Origin: Sphingobacteriales bacterium
Lineage (GTDB): Bacteria; Bacteroidota; Bacteroidia; Chitinophagales; Chitinophagaceae
DNA length: 64,000 nucleotides
Direction: 5' to 3'
NCBI GenBank assembly: GCA_004144175.1
Contig: SEFT01000016.1
Location: 1 to 64,000, forward strand
The notes beneath the pieces were generated by a model. The model was not told the origin of the DNA. It worked only from the letters and a program-made list of their open reading frames with translations, and ran no database searches. This document shows positions 1 to 9,937 of the stretch, one piece after another. Each line of letters opens with the position of its first letter. Within the stretch, counting starts at the first letter, position 1. The translations under genes and the position numbers were made by a program.

Positions 1-26
1 TAATGTATTTAATAAATAAATTAAAA

Positions 27-521
27 TTATTTTCCTTTCAAACTATCGCGCATGTCCATAACCTTCGTTCGGTTGGCTGCTTTTAAATCGTGAAGATCCT
101 GCATCAGTTTTTCGTCGCTGATGGCTAGCATCTGTACTGCCAGCAAACCGGCATTATGCGACGCATTTACTGCAACTGTTGCCACGGGAATTCCGTTTGG
201 CATTTGTACAATAGATAATAAAGAATCCCATCCGTCGAGCGAGTTGCTCGATTTTACCGGAACACCGATTACCGGCAAAGTGGTGATTGCAGCAACCATA
301 CCCGGAAGGTGAGCTGCACCACCCGCACCGGCAATGATCACTTTTAATCCACTCCCTTCGGCGGCCTTTGCATACTCATACATCAGCTCGGGACTACGGT
401 GTGCCGACACTACGGTGAACTCATAAGGGATATTAAATTTCTTCAATACTTCGGCGGCCGGCGCCATCACATCAGCGTCCGATGCACTGCCCATGATGAT
501 GCCTACTACTGGCTTACTCAT
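27..521 (-). CDS. purE: N5-carboxyaminoimidazole ribonucleotide mutase PurE
   Basis: Class I PurE moves the carboxylate of N5-CAIR to C4 of the imidazole ring in de novo purine synthesis in the cytosol. At 164 residues it has the usual bacterial length. The signatures GSASDADVM (11-19), SAHRSP (39-44, catalytic His41) and [10 protein letters not shown] (65-74) are all present. The ATG lies 2 nt after the purK stop, so the two are almost certainly co-translated, and PurK makes the PurE substrate. Only 26 nt follow the stop before the window edge, so its terminator cannot be seen. Nothing in the protein is unusual. Confidence 0.97.
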   Translation of the reverse strand: MSKPVVGIIMGSASDADVMAPAAEVLKKFNIPYEFTVVSAHRSPELMYEYAKAAEGSGLKVIIAGAGGAAHLPGMVAAITTLPVIGVPVKSSNSLDGWDSLLSIVQMPNGIPVATVAVNASHNAGLLAVQMLAISDEKLMQDLHDLKAANRTKVMDMRDSLKGK

Positions 522-523
522 AA

Positions 524-1654
524 TTATTTTTTTAGCAATTGACGAATTTTCTGTGCTTTGTTTTCTGCGTCTTCGATAGTGCTGCCAAGGATGGTAACAT
601 GCCCCATCTTACGGCCTTCACTGCCCCCCTTCTTACCATACCAGTGCAGATGGCTACCGCTGATGCTCACCGAAGTTTGAATCGCTTCTTCGAAATCTTC
701 TTTTTTAGACAGATGCGGTTCCAGCAGGTTTACCATTACCGATGGCTGAGTATAGCTGGTGTCGCCAAGTGGCAGCCCGAGCATGGCCCTGATGTGCTGC
801 TCGTACTGTGAAGTAACACATCCTTCTATGCTATGGTGCCCGCTATTGTGCGGACGAGGCGCCAGCTCATTTATCACTATTTTATCGTCTGTCGTAACGA
901 ACATTTCGACGGCGAGGATGCCCACAAGGCCTAATCCTTCCCCTATTTTAGCAGCCATTTCCCGGGCCTTTTTTTCCTGCTCTTTGCTGATGTTGGCCGG
1001 GCACAACTGGTAGTCGAGTATGTTTCGTTCATTATCAAATATCATCATAACAGGGTCGAAGGTGCTCACCTCGCCTTTCGTGTTTCGCGATACAATTACA
1101 GCTATTTCATATTTAATAGAGGCCAGATCTTCGAGCACACTAGGCTTATCGAACGCACCGGCGATGTCTTGTTCGCTCTTCAAGATCATCACTCCCCTGC
1201 CATCATATCCATCGCGGCAAAGCTTCAGGCAAGCGGGTAATTTTTCCTTATATGAGTTGAGTTCTTCCTTATTATTGATAAGTACCCCCGGCATTACCGG
1301 CACGCCAAATTGCATGAGTGCTTTCTTTTGTTCGTACTTATCCTGCACCATCCGGATGATGGCTGGTGATGGGTAGACCTTCACACCCTGCTTTTCTAAA
1401 GCCTCCAGCGCGTCCACATTTACCGCTTCAATTTCTATGGTTACGATGTCTTTGTCTTTGCCAAAGTTCACTACCGCATCGTAGTCGAGCAGGCTGCCAT
1501 TGGTAAAAGATGAGGTATAACGTGCACAGGTGGCATTCGGGTCTTTATCCATTACGGAGACATTCAAACCAAAATCGATAGCTGAACGAATGAGCATCGA
1601 ACCAAGCTGGCCGCCGCCCAATATGCCAAGTTTTATGTTTTGAGAGATCTGCAT
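524..1654 (-). CDS. purK: N5-carboxyaminoimidazole ribonucleotide synthase PurK
   Basis: ATP-grasp enzyme that carboxylates aminoimidazole ribonucleotide with ATP and bicarbonate, the step before PurE. The start is set at [15 protein letters not shown] (ATG at 1654). The open frame continues upstream to 1750 but would run into the 3' end of the neighbouring chrA-like gene, and those 32 residues look non-coding. From this start the protein has 376 residues, close to family length. [12 protein letters not shown] (about 10-21) is the N-terminal nucleotide-binding loop, and [15 protein letters not shown] near residue 290 carries the metal/ATP ligands of the ATP-grasp fold. Translationally paired with purE. 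Confidence 0.96.
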   Translation of the reverse strand: MQISQNIKLGILGGGQLGSMLIRSAIDFGLNVSVMDKDPNATCARYTSSFTNGSLLDYDAVVNFGKDKDIVTIEIEAVNVDALEALEKQGVKVYPSPAIIRMVQDKYEQKKALMQFGVPVMPGVLINNKEELNSYKEKLPACLKLCRDGYDGRGVMILKSEQDIAGAFDKPSVLEDLASIKYEIAVIVSRNTKGEVSTFDPVMMIFDNERNILDYQLCPANISKEQEKKAREMAAKIGEGLGLVGILAVEMFVTTDDKIVINELAPRPHNSGHHSIEGCVTSQYEQHIRAMLGLPLGDTSYTQPSVMVNLLEPHLSKKEDFEEAIQTSVSISGSHLHWYGKKGGSEGRKMGHVTILGSTIEDAENKAQKIRQLLKK

Positions 1655-1715
1655 TGCTTTAATATTATATATAGCTTTTTCCAGGCCACAAAGATGATTA
1701 AAAATATCCGGCTTC

Positions 1716-2828
1716 TTAAAAAAGGGACAGTACGTACCCCAGGACTGCACCGCCTACAATGACAAAAGAAGTATTGAGACTCCGGAAACGGAACACGACC
1801 AACAGACTTAAGCAGGCAATCAGGATAGTCCGCCAGTCACTTATCGAATATTTTGCCATTTCAACACATACGGCAAGTATGATTGCCACCGAGGCTACAT
1901 TGACGGTATCCAGAAATGCCGACATTATTTTCGACTTTCTGAGTTTCGGAATGATGGGATTAAGCAGGGCGACGAATAGGAAAGATGGAAGAAAAATGCC
2001 AATCGTTGCAGCTACTGCTCCACCAAAGCCGGATATCTGCCAGCCAATAAAGGTAGCGGAAGAGAAGACAGGACCGGGAGTAAACTGGCCTACAGCAATG
2101 GCATCGATCAATATCTGCTTGCTGATGATATTTGTTTGCACCAGCTCTGCATCCAGAAATGCGAAAAGTACATAGCCACTACCATACAGAATAGAGCCGA
2201 CCTTCAGGAACTTTAGGAATACGCTTGTATGAGAAAGGGGAACTATGGATAGCGGGATAATGCTGTTTAGTGTCTCGCTACAATTGCGCATCATATGTAG
2301 TAAGATGCCCACAGCACCAGCACCAAATAATACCAGTATCTCATCAGCTCCTGCCAGCACTGCGATGGTGCATAATATGGCAATCACCCATAATTCTATC
2401 GTTTTAAAGGCAGTTTTAGCTAGCGGGATAATAGCTGAAATAATGACCGCAATGATGGCCGGTTTGATACCATATATAAATGGAGCTACTTGCGGCAGGT
2501 GGCCGTATTGCTGATAGGCCCATGCAAAAACCGAGGTAATAATGACCGCAGGCGATATGAAACAGGTACCTGCTACGATCAATCCCTTCCATCCCGCACG
2601 TTCGTGCCCGCAATGCATCGTTAGTTCAGTAGAGTTGGGTCCGGGTATCAGGTTGGTAGCGCCTATCAGGTCTACAAAATGCTCCCGCGTTATCCATTGT
2701 CTTTTTTGCACCACCTCTTTCTCCATCATGGCGATGTGCGCGGCTGGCCCTCCGAAACCGATGCATCCCAGCTTAAAGAAAACCCGGGCTACTTCTGTAA
2801 GGTTGGCATTGGGTATCTTTTTTGGCAT
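1716..2828 (-). CDS. chrA: ChrA-family chromate/anion transporter
   Basis: Inner-membrane protein of 370 residues with two homologous CHR halves, the long-chain chromate ion transporter (CHR) architecture. The first half has the family motif FGGPAAHIAMMEKE (about 25-38) and a PGPNSTE loop. The second half repeats it with GQFTPGPVFSSATFIGW. About ten hydrophobic segments can be seen. Family members export chromate by proton exchange, but many chromosomal copies have no proven substrate, so chromate specificity is an inference from homology. It lies 61 nt upstream of purK on the same strand and may share its transcript; no functional link to purines is evident. Confidence 0.88.
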   Translation of the reverse strand: MPKKIPNANLTEVARVFFKLGCIGFGGPAAHIAMMEKEVVQKRQWITREHFVDLIGATNLIPGPNSTELTMHCGHERAGWKGLIVAGTCFISPAVIITSVFAWAYQQYGHLPQVAPFIYGIKPAIIAVIISAIIPLAKTAFKTIELWVIAILCTIAVLAGADEILVLFGAGAVGILLHMMRNCSETLNSIIPLSIVPLSHTSVFLKFLKVGSILYGSGYVLFAFLDAELVQTNIISKQILIDAIAVGQFTPGPVFSSATFIGWQISGFGGAVAATIGIFLPSFLFVALLNPIIPKLRKSKIMSAFLDTVNVASVAIILAVCVEMAKYSISDWRTILIACLSLLVVFRFRSLNTSFVIVGGAVLGYVLSLF

Positions 2829-3034
2829 CTGCGGTAATGACTATAGTGCAAAAATGATTAAAAAATATCTGGATTTTGTGTGGCGTGCTTCATATAAACA
2901 GATAAAGACATGCACAATATATCATCTATTACTACAATACATTCCGCTTAACATTTAGTTCATCGTTTCGTTACAGTGCATTAACGATTTGGTTACATAG
3001 CCCGTCTAGTTTCGCCCTCAAATAAAGACACTAT

Positions 3035-5134
3035 ATGAAAAATACATTGACTCGCATGCTTGGCTTGTCGTGCCTGGCGCTAGCTACCAACAGCTCAGCC
3101 CAGCTTACAACAGGTCCCAGCTCTTCACAATCCCCTTATGTAGTTCCAGTGGCAACAGCTACAGGCACAAAGATCACATCGATCCTGACTGTTGGCGATG
3201 CAATTAATGGCTATAAATTCGCGGGCCTACCAGACGGAATTGGCGCTTACGACAATGGAAACGGAACATTTACCCTTCTTGTAAATCATGAAATGGGCAA
3301 CACTGCGGGAGCAGTACGAGCACACGGTACAACCGGTACCTTCGTTTCTAAGTGGATCATCAATAAAGCTGATCTTAAAGTGTTGAGCGGCGGTGATCTG
3401 ATACAACGTCTCAACCTTTGGAATCCAACAACATCAACCTACACAACGCACTACGTATCAAACCCTGCAACTTCAGGTTTGGGCCGTTTCTGCTCAGGCG
3501 ATCTTCCGGCCGTTTCTGCTTTCTATAATGCTACTACAGGTTTAGGTACTATGGAGCGTATTATGATGAATGGTGAAGAAACCGGTTCTGAAGGTCGTGC
3601 TTTCGGCCATATCGCAACAGGCGCTAACGCAGGTAGCTCTTACGAACTGCCGAATCTCGGTAAGTCATCATGGGAGAACTACGTTGCTTGCCCCAAAGCT
3701 ATGGATAAGACAGTTGTGATAGGTATGGATGATGCTACACCGGGTGAGGTATATGTATACATAGGTACTAAGAAAAATACGGGTAATGACATAGAGAAAG
3801 CTGGCCTTACAGGCGGAAAGCTATATGGCGTCGCGGTGAATAGCCTGTTATTGGAAACAAATGGAAGTGTGCCCGCTGCTAATACAGCGTTTACACTGGT
3901 AGACCTGGGTGATGTATCAGCTATGACAGGTGCTGCAATACAAACAGCAAGCACAAACGGCGGAGTTACAAAATTCCTGCGTCCTGAAGATGGTGCATGG
4001 GATCCGTCAAACCCTACCGATTTCTACTTCCTGACCACAAACGGATTCGGAAGTCCTACGCGTATGTGGCGCCTGCGTTTCAGCAATGCAAGCGATTATG
4101 CTCAGGGTGGTACCATTACTGCTGTACTGGATGGTACTGAAGGTGCCCAAATGATGGATAACATGGGTATAGACAATTGGGGCCATATCCTGATACAGGA
4201 AGATGTCGGTAACCAAGCTCATAATGGCAAAACTTGGCAATACACGATTGCTAATGATGCTTTTAAACTTATAGCCGAGCATGATGCTACAAGAGTAATT
4301 ACAGGCGGAGCTAATTTTATTACTCAAGACGAAGAAGCTTCCGGGATTATTGATGCACAGGAAATACTGGGCGCAGGTTGGTGGCTAGGTGTGGATCAAA
4401 TGCACAAAGGTATTGGCGGCGAGTTAGTAGAGCCCGGACAGATGTTCGCACTTTACAATCCCGATACGTATAATTCAAATCCGGAAGTTAACCTGCAGGG
4501 AAACAACAGTAACATCCCTAGCGGCAGCAACACTCCATCCGGTAACAACAACACAGACTTTGGTAACGTTTATGTATCAAAATCTGCTACTAAAACGTTC
4601 ACGATACAGAATAACGGCGCTGCACCGCTTTCTGTAGCCGGCATAACTATGACCGGTACCAACGCAAGTGAATTTACACTGGTAAGTGCACCTACTTTCC
4701 CGTTGACTGTAGCTGCGAGCGGATCTCAGGTTATCACAGTTGAATTTAAACCTACTGCTACGGGCCTGCGTACGGCTATGCTCAACATCGCAAGCAATGA
4801 CTTTGATGAAAAAGCATATACAGTAGCGCTGCAAGGTGTTGCACAGAATACACTTGGCGTATCGAGCCTATCTGATGGTTCGTTCATGAAACTGTTCCCG
4901 AACCCTACAAGGGATGAGGTAACAGTGGCTGTAACGCTGAAAAAAGCAGAGCAGATAATGGTGAACGTACTGGATATAAACGGTAAGCAAGTGATTGCCC
5001 CAGTTGCTAACAAGTACGGCATCGGTGATCATAACATTGTGCTGAGCACATCATCATTACCCAACGGTACTTACTATGTACAAGTAGCTGCAGGTAGTGT
5101 AGTAACCAAGACCAAACTTGTGGTAATGCATTAA
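3035..5134 (+). CDS. T9SS-exported PhoX-like (DUF839) beta-propeller protein
   Basis: Secreted protein of 699 residues. A signal peptide ends near SSAQ (about 20-23). Residues 25-480 resemble the PhoX/DUF839 calcium-dependent phosphatase propeller: NHEMGN, MNGEETGSEGRAF, VIGMDDATPGEVYVY, RPEDGAWDPSNPTDFYFL and DNMGIDNWGHILIQED match its metal-binding loops. A Ser/Asn-rich linker (about 480-505) leads to a choice-of-anchor D (ASPM/HYDIN-like Ig) domain (about 510-605). The last 80 residues (KLFPNPTRDEVTV...NGTYYVQV...KTKLVV) are a type A T9SS sorting domain, so the mature protein should be outside the outer membrane. Phosphatase activity is inferred, not shown. A hairpin terminator follows. 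Confidence 0.85.
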   Translation: MKNTLTRMLGLSCLALATNSSAQLTTGPSSSQSPYVVPVATATGTKITSILTVGDAINGYKFAGLPDGIGAYDNGNGTFTLLVNHEMGNTAGAVRAHGTTGTFVSKWIINKADLKVLSGGDLIQRLNLWNPTTSTYTTHYVSNPATSGLGRFCSGDLPAVSAFYNATTGLGTMERIMMNGEETGSEGRAFGHIATGANAGSSYELPNLGKSSWENYVACPKAMDKTVVIGMDDATPGEVYVYIGTKKNTGNDIEKAGLTGGKLYGVAVNSLLLETNGSVPAANTAFTLVDLGDVSAMTGAAIQTASTNGGVTKFLRPEDGAWDPSNPTDFYFLTTNGFGSPTRMWRLRFSNASDYAQGGTITAVLDGTEGAQMMDNMGIDNWGHILIQEDVGNQAHNGKTWQYTIANDAFKLIAEHDATRVITGGANFITQDEEASGIIDAQEILGAGWWLGVDQMHKGIGGELVEPGQMFALYNPDTYNSNPEVNLQGNNSNIPSGSNTPSGNNNTDFGNVYVSKSATKTFTIQNNGAAPLSVAGITMTGTNASEFTLVSAPTFPLTVAASGSQVITVEFKPTATGLRTAMLNIASNDFDEKAYTVALQGVAQNTLGVSSLSDGSFMKLFPNPTRDEVTVAVTLKKAEQIMVNVLDINGKQVIAPVANKYGIGDHNIVLSTSSLPNGTYYVQVAAGSVVTKTKLVVMH

Positions 5135-5167
5135 TCATAGGCTTAGTAAGTATAACTTAATCATAGA

Positions 5168-5198
5168 GGGGTGCGCCTGAACAGCGCATCCCCCTTTG
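5168..5198 (+). terminator. Intrinsic terminator after the PhoX-like gene
   Basis: GGGTGCGC pairs with GCGCATCCC (one G-T wobble) around the loop CTGAACA, followed by CCTTTGAATTTAAA. It lies 34 nt after the stop and separates this gene from the peroxidase gene. Confidence 0.6.
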
Positions 5199-5237
5199 AA
5201 TTTAAAGTTTGTGTGTATCATTTAGTGAAGCGCGTAT

Positions 5238-7163
5238 ATGAAAAGAAAACTCACACTCTCGTTATTACTGCTCTGTATTATTGTCTTCATCTTTTCTTTT
5301 AAAGAAAGCAATACATCAGAGGTTTATATATCCACCTACAATCAATACCTGAATGATTTTAAATCTACACAACAAAAATTATTAGAAGTAATAGCAGGCA
5401 GTGACCTGCAAAAGGAAGCGGATGTCACGCGCATCAAAGAAGAGATAGCGCAGACAAGAAGAAAACTTAAAGCAGTTGACTTCTGGTATCGCTACCTGGA
5501 ACCATTGGTCTATAAAAAGATGAATGGCCCGCTACCTGTAGAATGGGAAACAGAGGTATTCGAAAAATTTGAAAAGCCTTATAAAAGAGAATGTGCCGGC
5601 CTTACACTGGCAACACTATACCTTGATGAAGAAACACCGTCGAAAGATTCGCTGTACAGTTTGATAAAAGCTTCGCTCGATGCGACTGCTGTATTTGCAG
5701 CAGACTCCATAACGCGCAACCTGTACACCCATCACCATTTTTTTCTGTGCAACAGGTTGCATATACTAAACCTGGCTGCCATCTATACTACAGGTTTTGA
5801 GTGCCCCGATGGAGACGCTGTAATACCCGAGCTAAGAGCGATGATGGAAGATTTACAAACTATCTACAGTGCATACAATAAGAGTTATCCTGAAACAGCA
5901 TTGCCGGAAAGCTACTTGCAACTGTATGCAGAGGCAACCGCCTTTGTAAAGCAGCAGCCGGATGATAATGCTGTATTCGACCACTTTACTTTTATACGCG
6001 ATTATGTCAACCCGCTGTTTCTCGAAAATCAAAGGCTGATAAATAAGTATAAGGTAGTAAGCCGAAACCTGATTGACTATGCGCTCAACAAAAATGAGAC
6101 GACCATCTTTGACAAGGCATTATACAATGGGCAAAATCCGAAAGGTATATTCTCCCGGGTACGGGACGAAAAAGACCTTGCAGAGATAGACCGGCTGGGC
6201 AAGCTGTTATTCTACGACCCTATATTATCGGGCAACAATTTGCGTAGCTGTGCATCCTGCCACAAGCCAACAGAATTCTTTACAGATACGCTGGCCGCTA
6301 CTGCATTTCATTTCAATCGCAATGACATGCTGCCAAGGAATACGCCATCGCTGGTGAATGCGCAGTACAATCATCTGATAATGGCAGATGGTAAGCATTA
6401 CACACTGCAGCATCAAACGAAAGATGTAATGGCCAACCCGCTGGAGATGGGCTGCGACCCGAAAGAGATGCTGGCTAAGGTGCTGAGCTGCGACGAGTAC
6501 CGCAAAAGCTTTGAGAAACTGGTAAAGTATACACCGCAAGAGCCTGAAATTTCGGTGGAACACATTTCATCAGCCATAACTTTTTATTATTCCAAGTTTA
6601 GTAAATATTACGCACCATTCGACGAAGCGGTGAATGGGCATAGGCAACTGGATGCCAATGCCAAAGCAGGCTTCAATCTGTTTATGAGCAAAGCGCAATG
6701 CGCTACCTGCCATTTTGTACCGCAGTTCAATGGCGTAAAGCCGCCTTATATAGGCTCTGAGTTTGAGGTGCTAGGTACGCCGAAGGATATTACCTATAAA
6801 GAACTAAGCACTGATAAAGGCAGATACGAGGTGAACCCTGCTAAAGAAACAATGAATGCCTTCAGAACAGGTACGGTAAGAAACTCCATGCAGACCAAGC
6901 CATACATGCACAATGGTGTATTTAAAACCATGGAGCAGGTAGTAGACTTCTACGATGCAGGAGGTGGTGCTGGGCATGGACTGAATGTGGCAAACCAGAC
7001 GCTGTCATCAGATTCATTAAGACTTACAGCACAGGATAAGACCAATCTTATCGCTTTTATACAATCGCTGAACGAACAGGTACTATTTGAAGCTCCCCCA
7101 AAGAAACTCCCGGGTTCGAAGATGAAAGAACTAAATACCAGGAAGGTAGGGGGTGTTTATTAA
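5238..7163 (+). CDS. Di-heme cytochrome c peroxidase-like (MauG/CcpA family) with helical N-terminal domain
   Basis: Exported protein of 641 residues with an N-terminal hydrophobic signal/anchor (5-22). Residues 25-290 form a long, mostly helical domain without haem motifs, reminiscent of the imelysin-like N-terminal halves fused to such enzymes in Bacteroidota; that resemblance is tentative. Residues 310-630 are a di-heme peroxidase domain with two c-type haem sites, CASCHK (about 338) and CATCHF (about 488). They lie in typical contexts: LGKLLFYDPILSGNNLRSCASCH, NTPSLVNAQYN and RTGTVRNSMQTKPYMHNG. Family members reduce hydrogen peroxide or oxidise protein substrates in the periplasm. The next gene, 11 nt downstream, encodes a small cytochrome c that could be its electron partner. 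Confidence 0.88.
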   Translation: MKRKLTLSLLLLCIIVFIFSFKESNTSEVYISTYNQYLNDFKSTQQKLLEVIAGSDLQKEADVTRIKEEIAQTRRKLKAVDFWYRYLEPLVYKKMNGPLPVEWETEVFEKFEKPYKRECAGLTLATLYLDEETPSKDSLYSLIKASLDATAVFAADSITRNLYTHHHFFLCNRLHILNLAAIYTTGFECPDGDAVIPELRAMMEDLQTIYSAYNKSYPETALPESYLQLYAEATAFVKQQPDDNAVFDHFTFIRDYVNPLFLENQRLINKYKVVSRNLIDYALNKNETTIFDKALYNGQNPKGIFSRVRDEKDLAEIDRLGKLLFYDPILSGNNLRSCASCHKPTEFFTDTLAATAFHFNRNDMLPRNTPSLVNAQYNHLIMADGKHYTLQHQTKDVMANPLEMGCDPKEMLAKVLSCDEYRKSFEKLVKYTPQEPEISVEHISSAITFYYSKFSKYYAPFDEAVNGHRQLDANAKAGFNLFMSKAQCATCHFVPQFNGVKPPYIGSEFEVLGTPKDITYKELSTDKGRYEVNPAKETMNAFRTGTVRNSMQTKPYMHNGVFKTMEQVVDFYDAGGGAGHGLNVANQTLSSDSLRLTAQDKTNLIAFIQSLNEQVLFEAPPKKLPGSKMKELNTRKVGGVY

Positions 7164-7174
7164 AAGATACAGAG

Positions 7175-7612
7175 ATGAATGCTTTAAGACTTGCAATACT
7201 AACAATCAGTGTAATAACCTCGATAGAAGCTACGGCGCAGAAAAAGCAAAAGCCGGAGTATGTGTTTCCGGAGTCGATGCCTGCCCAGATAAAGGAGCAG
7301 TACATGTCGTTCTCAGACAAAGGCTATGCGTTATACCAGATGACCTGTGCTAAATGCCATGGCGGAAAGAAGGTAAAGGGAAAAGAGTTCATACCTGACT
7401 TTACACCGGAGCAGCTGGAGGCTTACCAAATAAGGATTACTAATGCTACCCACGAAGCCGAACTACAGGAGAATAATCTGAATGCGGAAGAGCTGGCACT
7501 GATAACTACCTTCTTTACTTACAAAAAGAAGAATGAGATATCGAAAAAAGAGAAGCTTAAAAAGGCAGCTGAGGACAGCCCCAAAAACAAAGTAGCAGCC
7601 CATAATCACTAG
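7175..7612 (+). CDS. Small exported c-type cytochrome
   Basis: Protein of 145 residues with a signal peptide ending near EATAQ (18-22) and a single haem-attachment motif CAKCHGG (Cys58, Cys61, His62) in the setting KGYALYQMTCAKCHGGKKVKGKEF, typical of mono-haem cytochrome c. The C-terminal third is lysine-rich and helical. It starts 11 nt after the di-heme peroxidase stop, so it is probably co-transcribed and may donate electrons to that enzyme (inference from context). Its last codons and stop form the left arm of a bidirectional hairpin terminator. Confidence 0.8.
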   Translation: MNALRLAILTISVITSIEATAQKKQKPEYVFPESMPAQIKEQYMSFSDKGYALYQMTCAKCHGGKKVKGKEFIPDFTPEQLEAYQIRITNATHEAELQENNLNAEELALITTFFTYKKKNEISKKEKLKKAAEDSPKNKVAAHNH

Positions 7613-7626
7613 AGCTGCTACTTTGT
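7587..7626. terminator. Bidirectional terminator between cytochrome c and hemL
   Basis: Perfect 13-bp stem ACAAAGTAGCAGC (7587-7599) / GCTGCTACTTTGT (7614-7626) with a 14-nt loop. The stop codon of the cytochrome gene (7610-7612) is in the loop. It lies between convergent genes and would serve both the cytochrome operon and the hem operon. Confidence 0.8.
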
Positions 7627-7644
7627 CTATTTATACTATGATAA

Positions 7645-8925
7645 TCAAATCGTCTTAAAAAAGGCTGCCGCTTTCTCTACCGTCCTGTCTATATCTTCTT
7701 TCGACAGTGCATTGCAAATGAACCAGGTCTCGAATGCGGATGGCGGCAGATAGATGCCCTCATTCAGCATGGCGTGGAAGAAGCGATTGAACAAAGCATT
7801 GTTGGCAGATGCAGCAGAAGCGAAATCAGTAACAGGTTTATTGCTGAAGTGTATGCTGATCATAGAGCCGAGCCTGTTGATCACATAAGGCGTATTGATG
7901 CCTTGCATTGCCTGCTCCAATCCTTGATGCAGATAGGCCGTTTTATCATCAAGGTCCTTGTAGATAGACGGATTATCTTTCAGCGTTTTCAGCATCGTAT
8001 ATCCTGCTATCATAGCCAGCGGATTACCGCTTAGCGTGCCTGCCTGGTATACATTGCCCAGCGGCGCTATATGCTGCATGATCTCTTTCTTACCACCGAA
8101 GGCACCTACGGGCATACCACCACCTATTACCTTGCCATAGGTCACCAGATCGGCCCTGACGCCCAAGCGCTCCTGTGCGCCTCCTGCTGCAAGGCGGAAG
8201 CCAGTCATTACTTCATCCATAATAAATACAATACCTTCTGCATCGCAAAGGCTACGCAAGCCTTCAAGGAAACCCGGAGCCGGAGGTATGCAACCCATGT
8301 TGCCTGCGACAGGCTCTATGATGATGGCTGCAATCTGTCCTTTGTGCTGTGCGGCCAGCGCCATCACTGCATCCAGATCGTTGTATGCAGCGGTAAGCGT
8401 ATCGTCCGATACCGATGCCGGTACGCCGGGTACTGTTTGTATATTAAACGTAGCAACACCGCTGCCCGCCTTTACCAGGAATGAATCGGCATGGCCATGA
8501 TAACAACCTTCAAACTTGATGATCTTATTACGGTTGGTATAACCACGGGCCAGGCGTATAGCACTCATGCAGGCTTCTGTGCCACTGCTAACCATACGTA
8601 CCAGGTCTACATTGGGCACCATACTGATGATCAGCTCTGCCATCTCTATTTCCAGCTCGGTAGGCGCACCGAAGGAAGTTGAATCAGCTGCTTTCTTTTG
8701 TATGGCTTCTATCACAGGCTCATAAGCATGGCCTAGTATCATAGGCCCCCACGAGTTGATGTAGTCTATGTATTGCTTACCGTCGGCATCGTACATATAA
8801 GCGCCTTTGCCGCGCTGCATAAATATGGGTGTACCACCTACACCTTTAAAGGCGCGTACGGGTGAGTTAACACCGCCCGGTATACTTTGCTGTGCTCTTT
8901 CGAATAACTGCTGGCTTTTAGTCAT
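7645..8925 (-). CDS. hemL: Glutamate-1-semialdehyde 2,1-aminomutase HemL
   Basis: PLP enzyme converting glutamate-1-semialdehyde to 5-aminolevulinate, the second dedicated step of the C5 haem route. At 426 residues it is full length. The N-terminal [15 protein letters not shown], the cofactor-binding [11 protein letters not shown] (Asp237) and the Schiff-base lysine in [15 protein letters not shown] (Lys265) are all present. It is the last gene of the leftward hem operon, 24 nt after hemB, and is followed by the bidirectional terminator. Confidence 0.97.
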   Translation of the reverse strand: MTKSQQLFERAQQSIPGGVNSPVRAFKGVGGTPIFMQRGKGAYMYDADGKQYIDYINSWGPMILGHAYEPVIEAIQKKAADSTSFGAPTELEIEMAELIISMVPNVDLVRMVSSGTEACMSAIRLARGYTNRNKIIKFEGCYHGHADSFLVKAGSGVATFNIQTVPGVPASVSDDTLTAAYNDLDAVMALAAQHKGQIAAIIIEPVAGNMGCIPPAPGFLEGLRSLCDAEGIVFIMDEVMTGFRLAAGGAQERLGVRADLVTYGKVIGGGMPVGAFGGKKEIMQHIAPLGNVYQAGTLSGNPLAMIAGYTMLKTLKDNPSIYKDLDDKTAYLHQGLEQAMQGINTPYVINRLGSMISIHFSNKPVTDFASAASANNALFNRFFHAMLNEGIYLPPSAFETWFICNALSKEDIDRTVEKAAAFFKTI

Positions 8926-8949
8926 CTTAGTATCTTCTGTCTCTATTTT

Positions 8950-9924
8950 TTAACTGATTAATTTAACGGCGTCTTTGGCAAAGTATGTGGCAATGATATC
9001 AGCGCCCGCTCTTTTAATGCTGGTAAGCGACTCGAGTATAGCTTTCTCTTCATTGAGCCAGCCCATTTGCGCGGCCGCTTTTATCATAGCATATTCGCCG
9101 CTCACATGGTAGGCACTCACGGGTATGTCTACTGTATTCTTTACTTCGCGGATGATGTCGAGATAAGCCATAGCGGGTTTCACCATCACTATGTCTGCGC
9201 CTTCTTCTATATCCATCAGTACTTCTTTAATCGCTTCCTTGCGGTTGGCAAAGTCCATCTGGTAAGTCTTCTTATCGCCAAAGCCCGGCGCACTATCCAG
9301 CGCATCGCGAAACGGTCCGTAGAAGCAGGACGCATATTTTGCGCTGTAGCTCATAATGCCGGTCTTGGTAAATCCTTCTGCTTCCAGTGCCTCGCGTATG
9401 GCTATAATGCGGCCATCCATCATATCGCTGGGCGCTACAAAGTCGGCGCCTGCCTGCGCGTGGCTTACGCTCATCTGTGCCAATACTTCTACAGTAGCAT
9501 CGTTTGCGATCTCACCATTCTCTACAATGCCATCGTGGCCATAAGAAGAGAATGGGTCAAGCGCTACGTCAGTCATTACCAGCATATCGGGGCAGGCACC
9601 TTTTATAGCACGGATGCTACGTTGCATCAGGCCATCGGGGTTCAGCGCCTCAGTACCTTTGTTATCTTTTAACTCATCTTTACACTTGATGAACAGCAGC
9701 ACCGAACGGATACCCATACTCCACAGTTCCTTTACTTCTTTCACCGTCAGGTCTATACTGCGGCGGTAGTAGTTCTGCATCGATGCTATCTCTTCCTGTA
9801 CATCCTCGCCTTCGACGATAAACAATGGCGCTATGAAATCAGCAGGCGTCAGTATCGTCTCCGCAACCATCGCGCGTATAGCCGGCGACTGTCTCAATAT
9901 TCTGTTTCTTCTTATCAAATGCAT
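8950..9924 (-). CDS. hemB: Delta-aminolevulinic acid dehydratase (porphobilinogen synthase) HemB
   Basis: Condenses two 5-aminolevulinate molecules to porphobilinogen. 324 residues. The two active-site lysines are in SYSAKYASCFYGPFRDA (Lys196) and DIVMVKPAMAYLDI (Lys249). The loop that holds three zinc-binding cysteines in the E. coli-type enzyme reads TDVALDPFSSYGHDG here, with Ala/Asp in place of Cys. This is therefore the magnesium-type rather than the zinc-dependent class. It lies 13 nt after hemF in the operon. Confidence 0.97.
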   Translation of the reverse strand: MHLIRRNRILRQSPAIRAMVAETILTPADFIAPLFIVEGEDVQEEIASMQNYYRRSIDLTVKEVKELWSMGIRSVLLFIKCKDELKDNKGTEALNPDGLMQRSIRAIKGACPDMLVMTDVALDPFSSYGHDGIVENGEIANDATVEVLAQMSVSHAQAGADFVAPSDMMDGRIIAIREALEAEGFTKTGIMSYSAKYASCFYGPFRDALDSAPGFGDKKTYQMDFANRKEAIKEVLMDIEEGADIVMVKPAMAYLDIIREVKNTVDIPVSAYHVSGEYAMIKAAAQMGWLNEEKAILESLTSIKRAGADIIATYFAKDAVKLIS

Positions 9925-9937
9925 CAGCTAATATATT

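Noticed and set aside
1655-1750. Upstream extension of purK
   Set aside because: It would overlap the 3' end of the chrA-like gene, and the residues lack family similarity.
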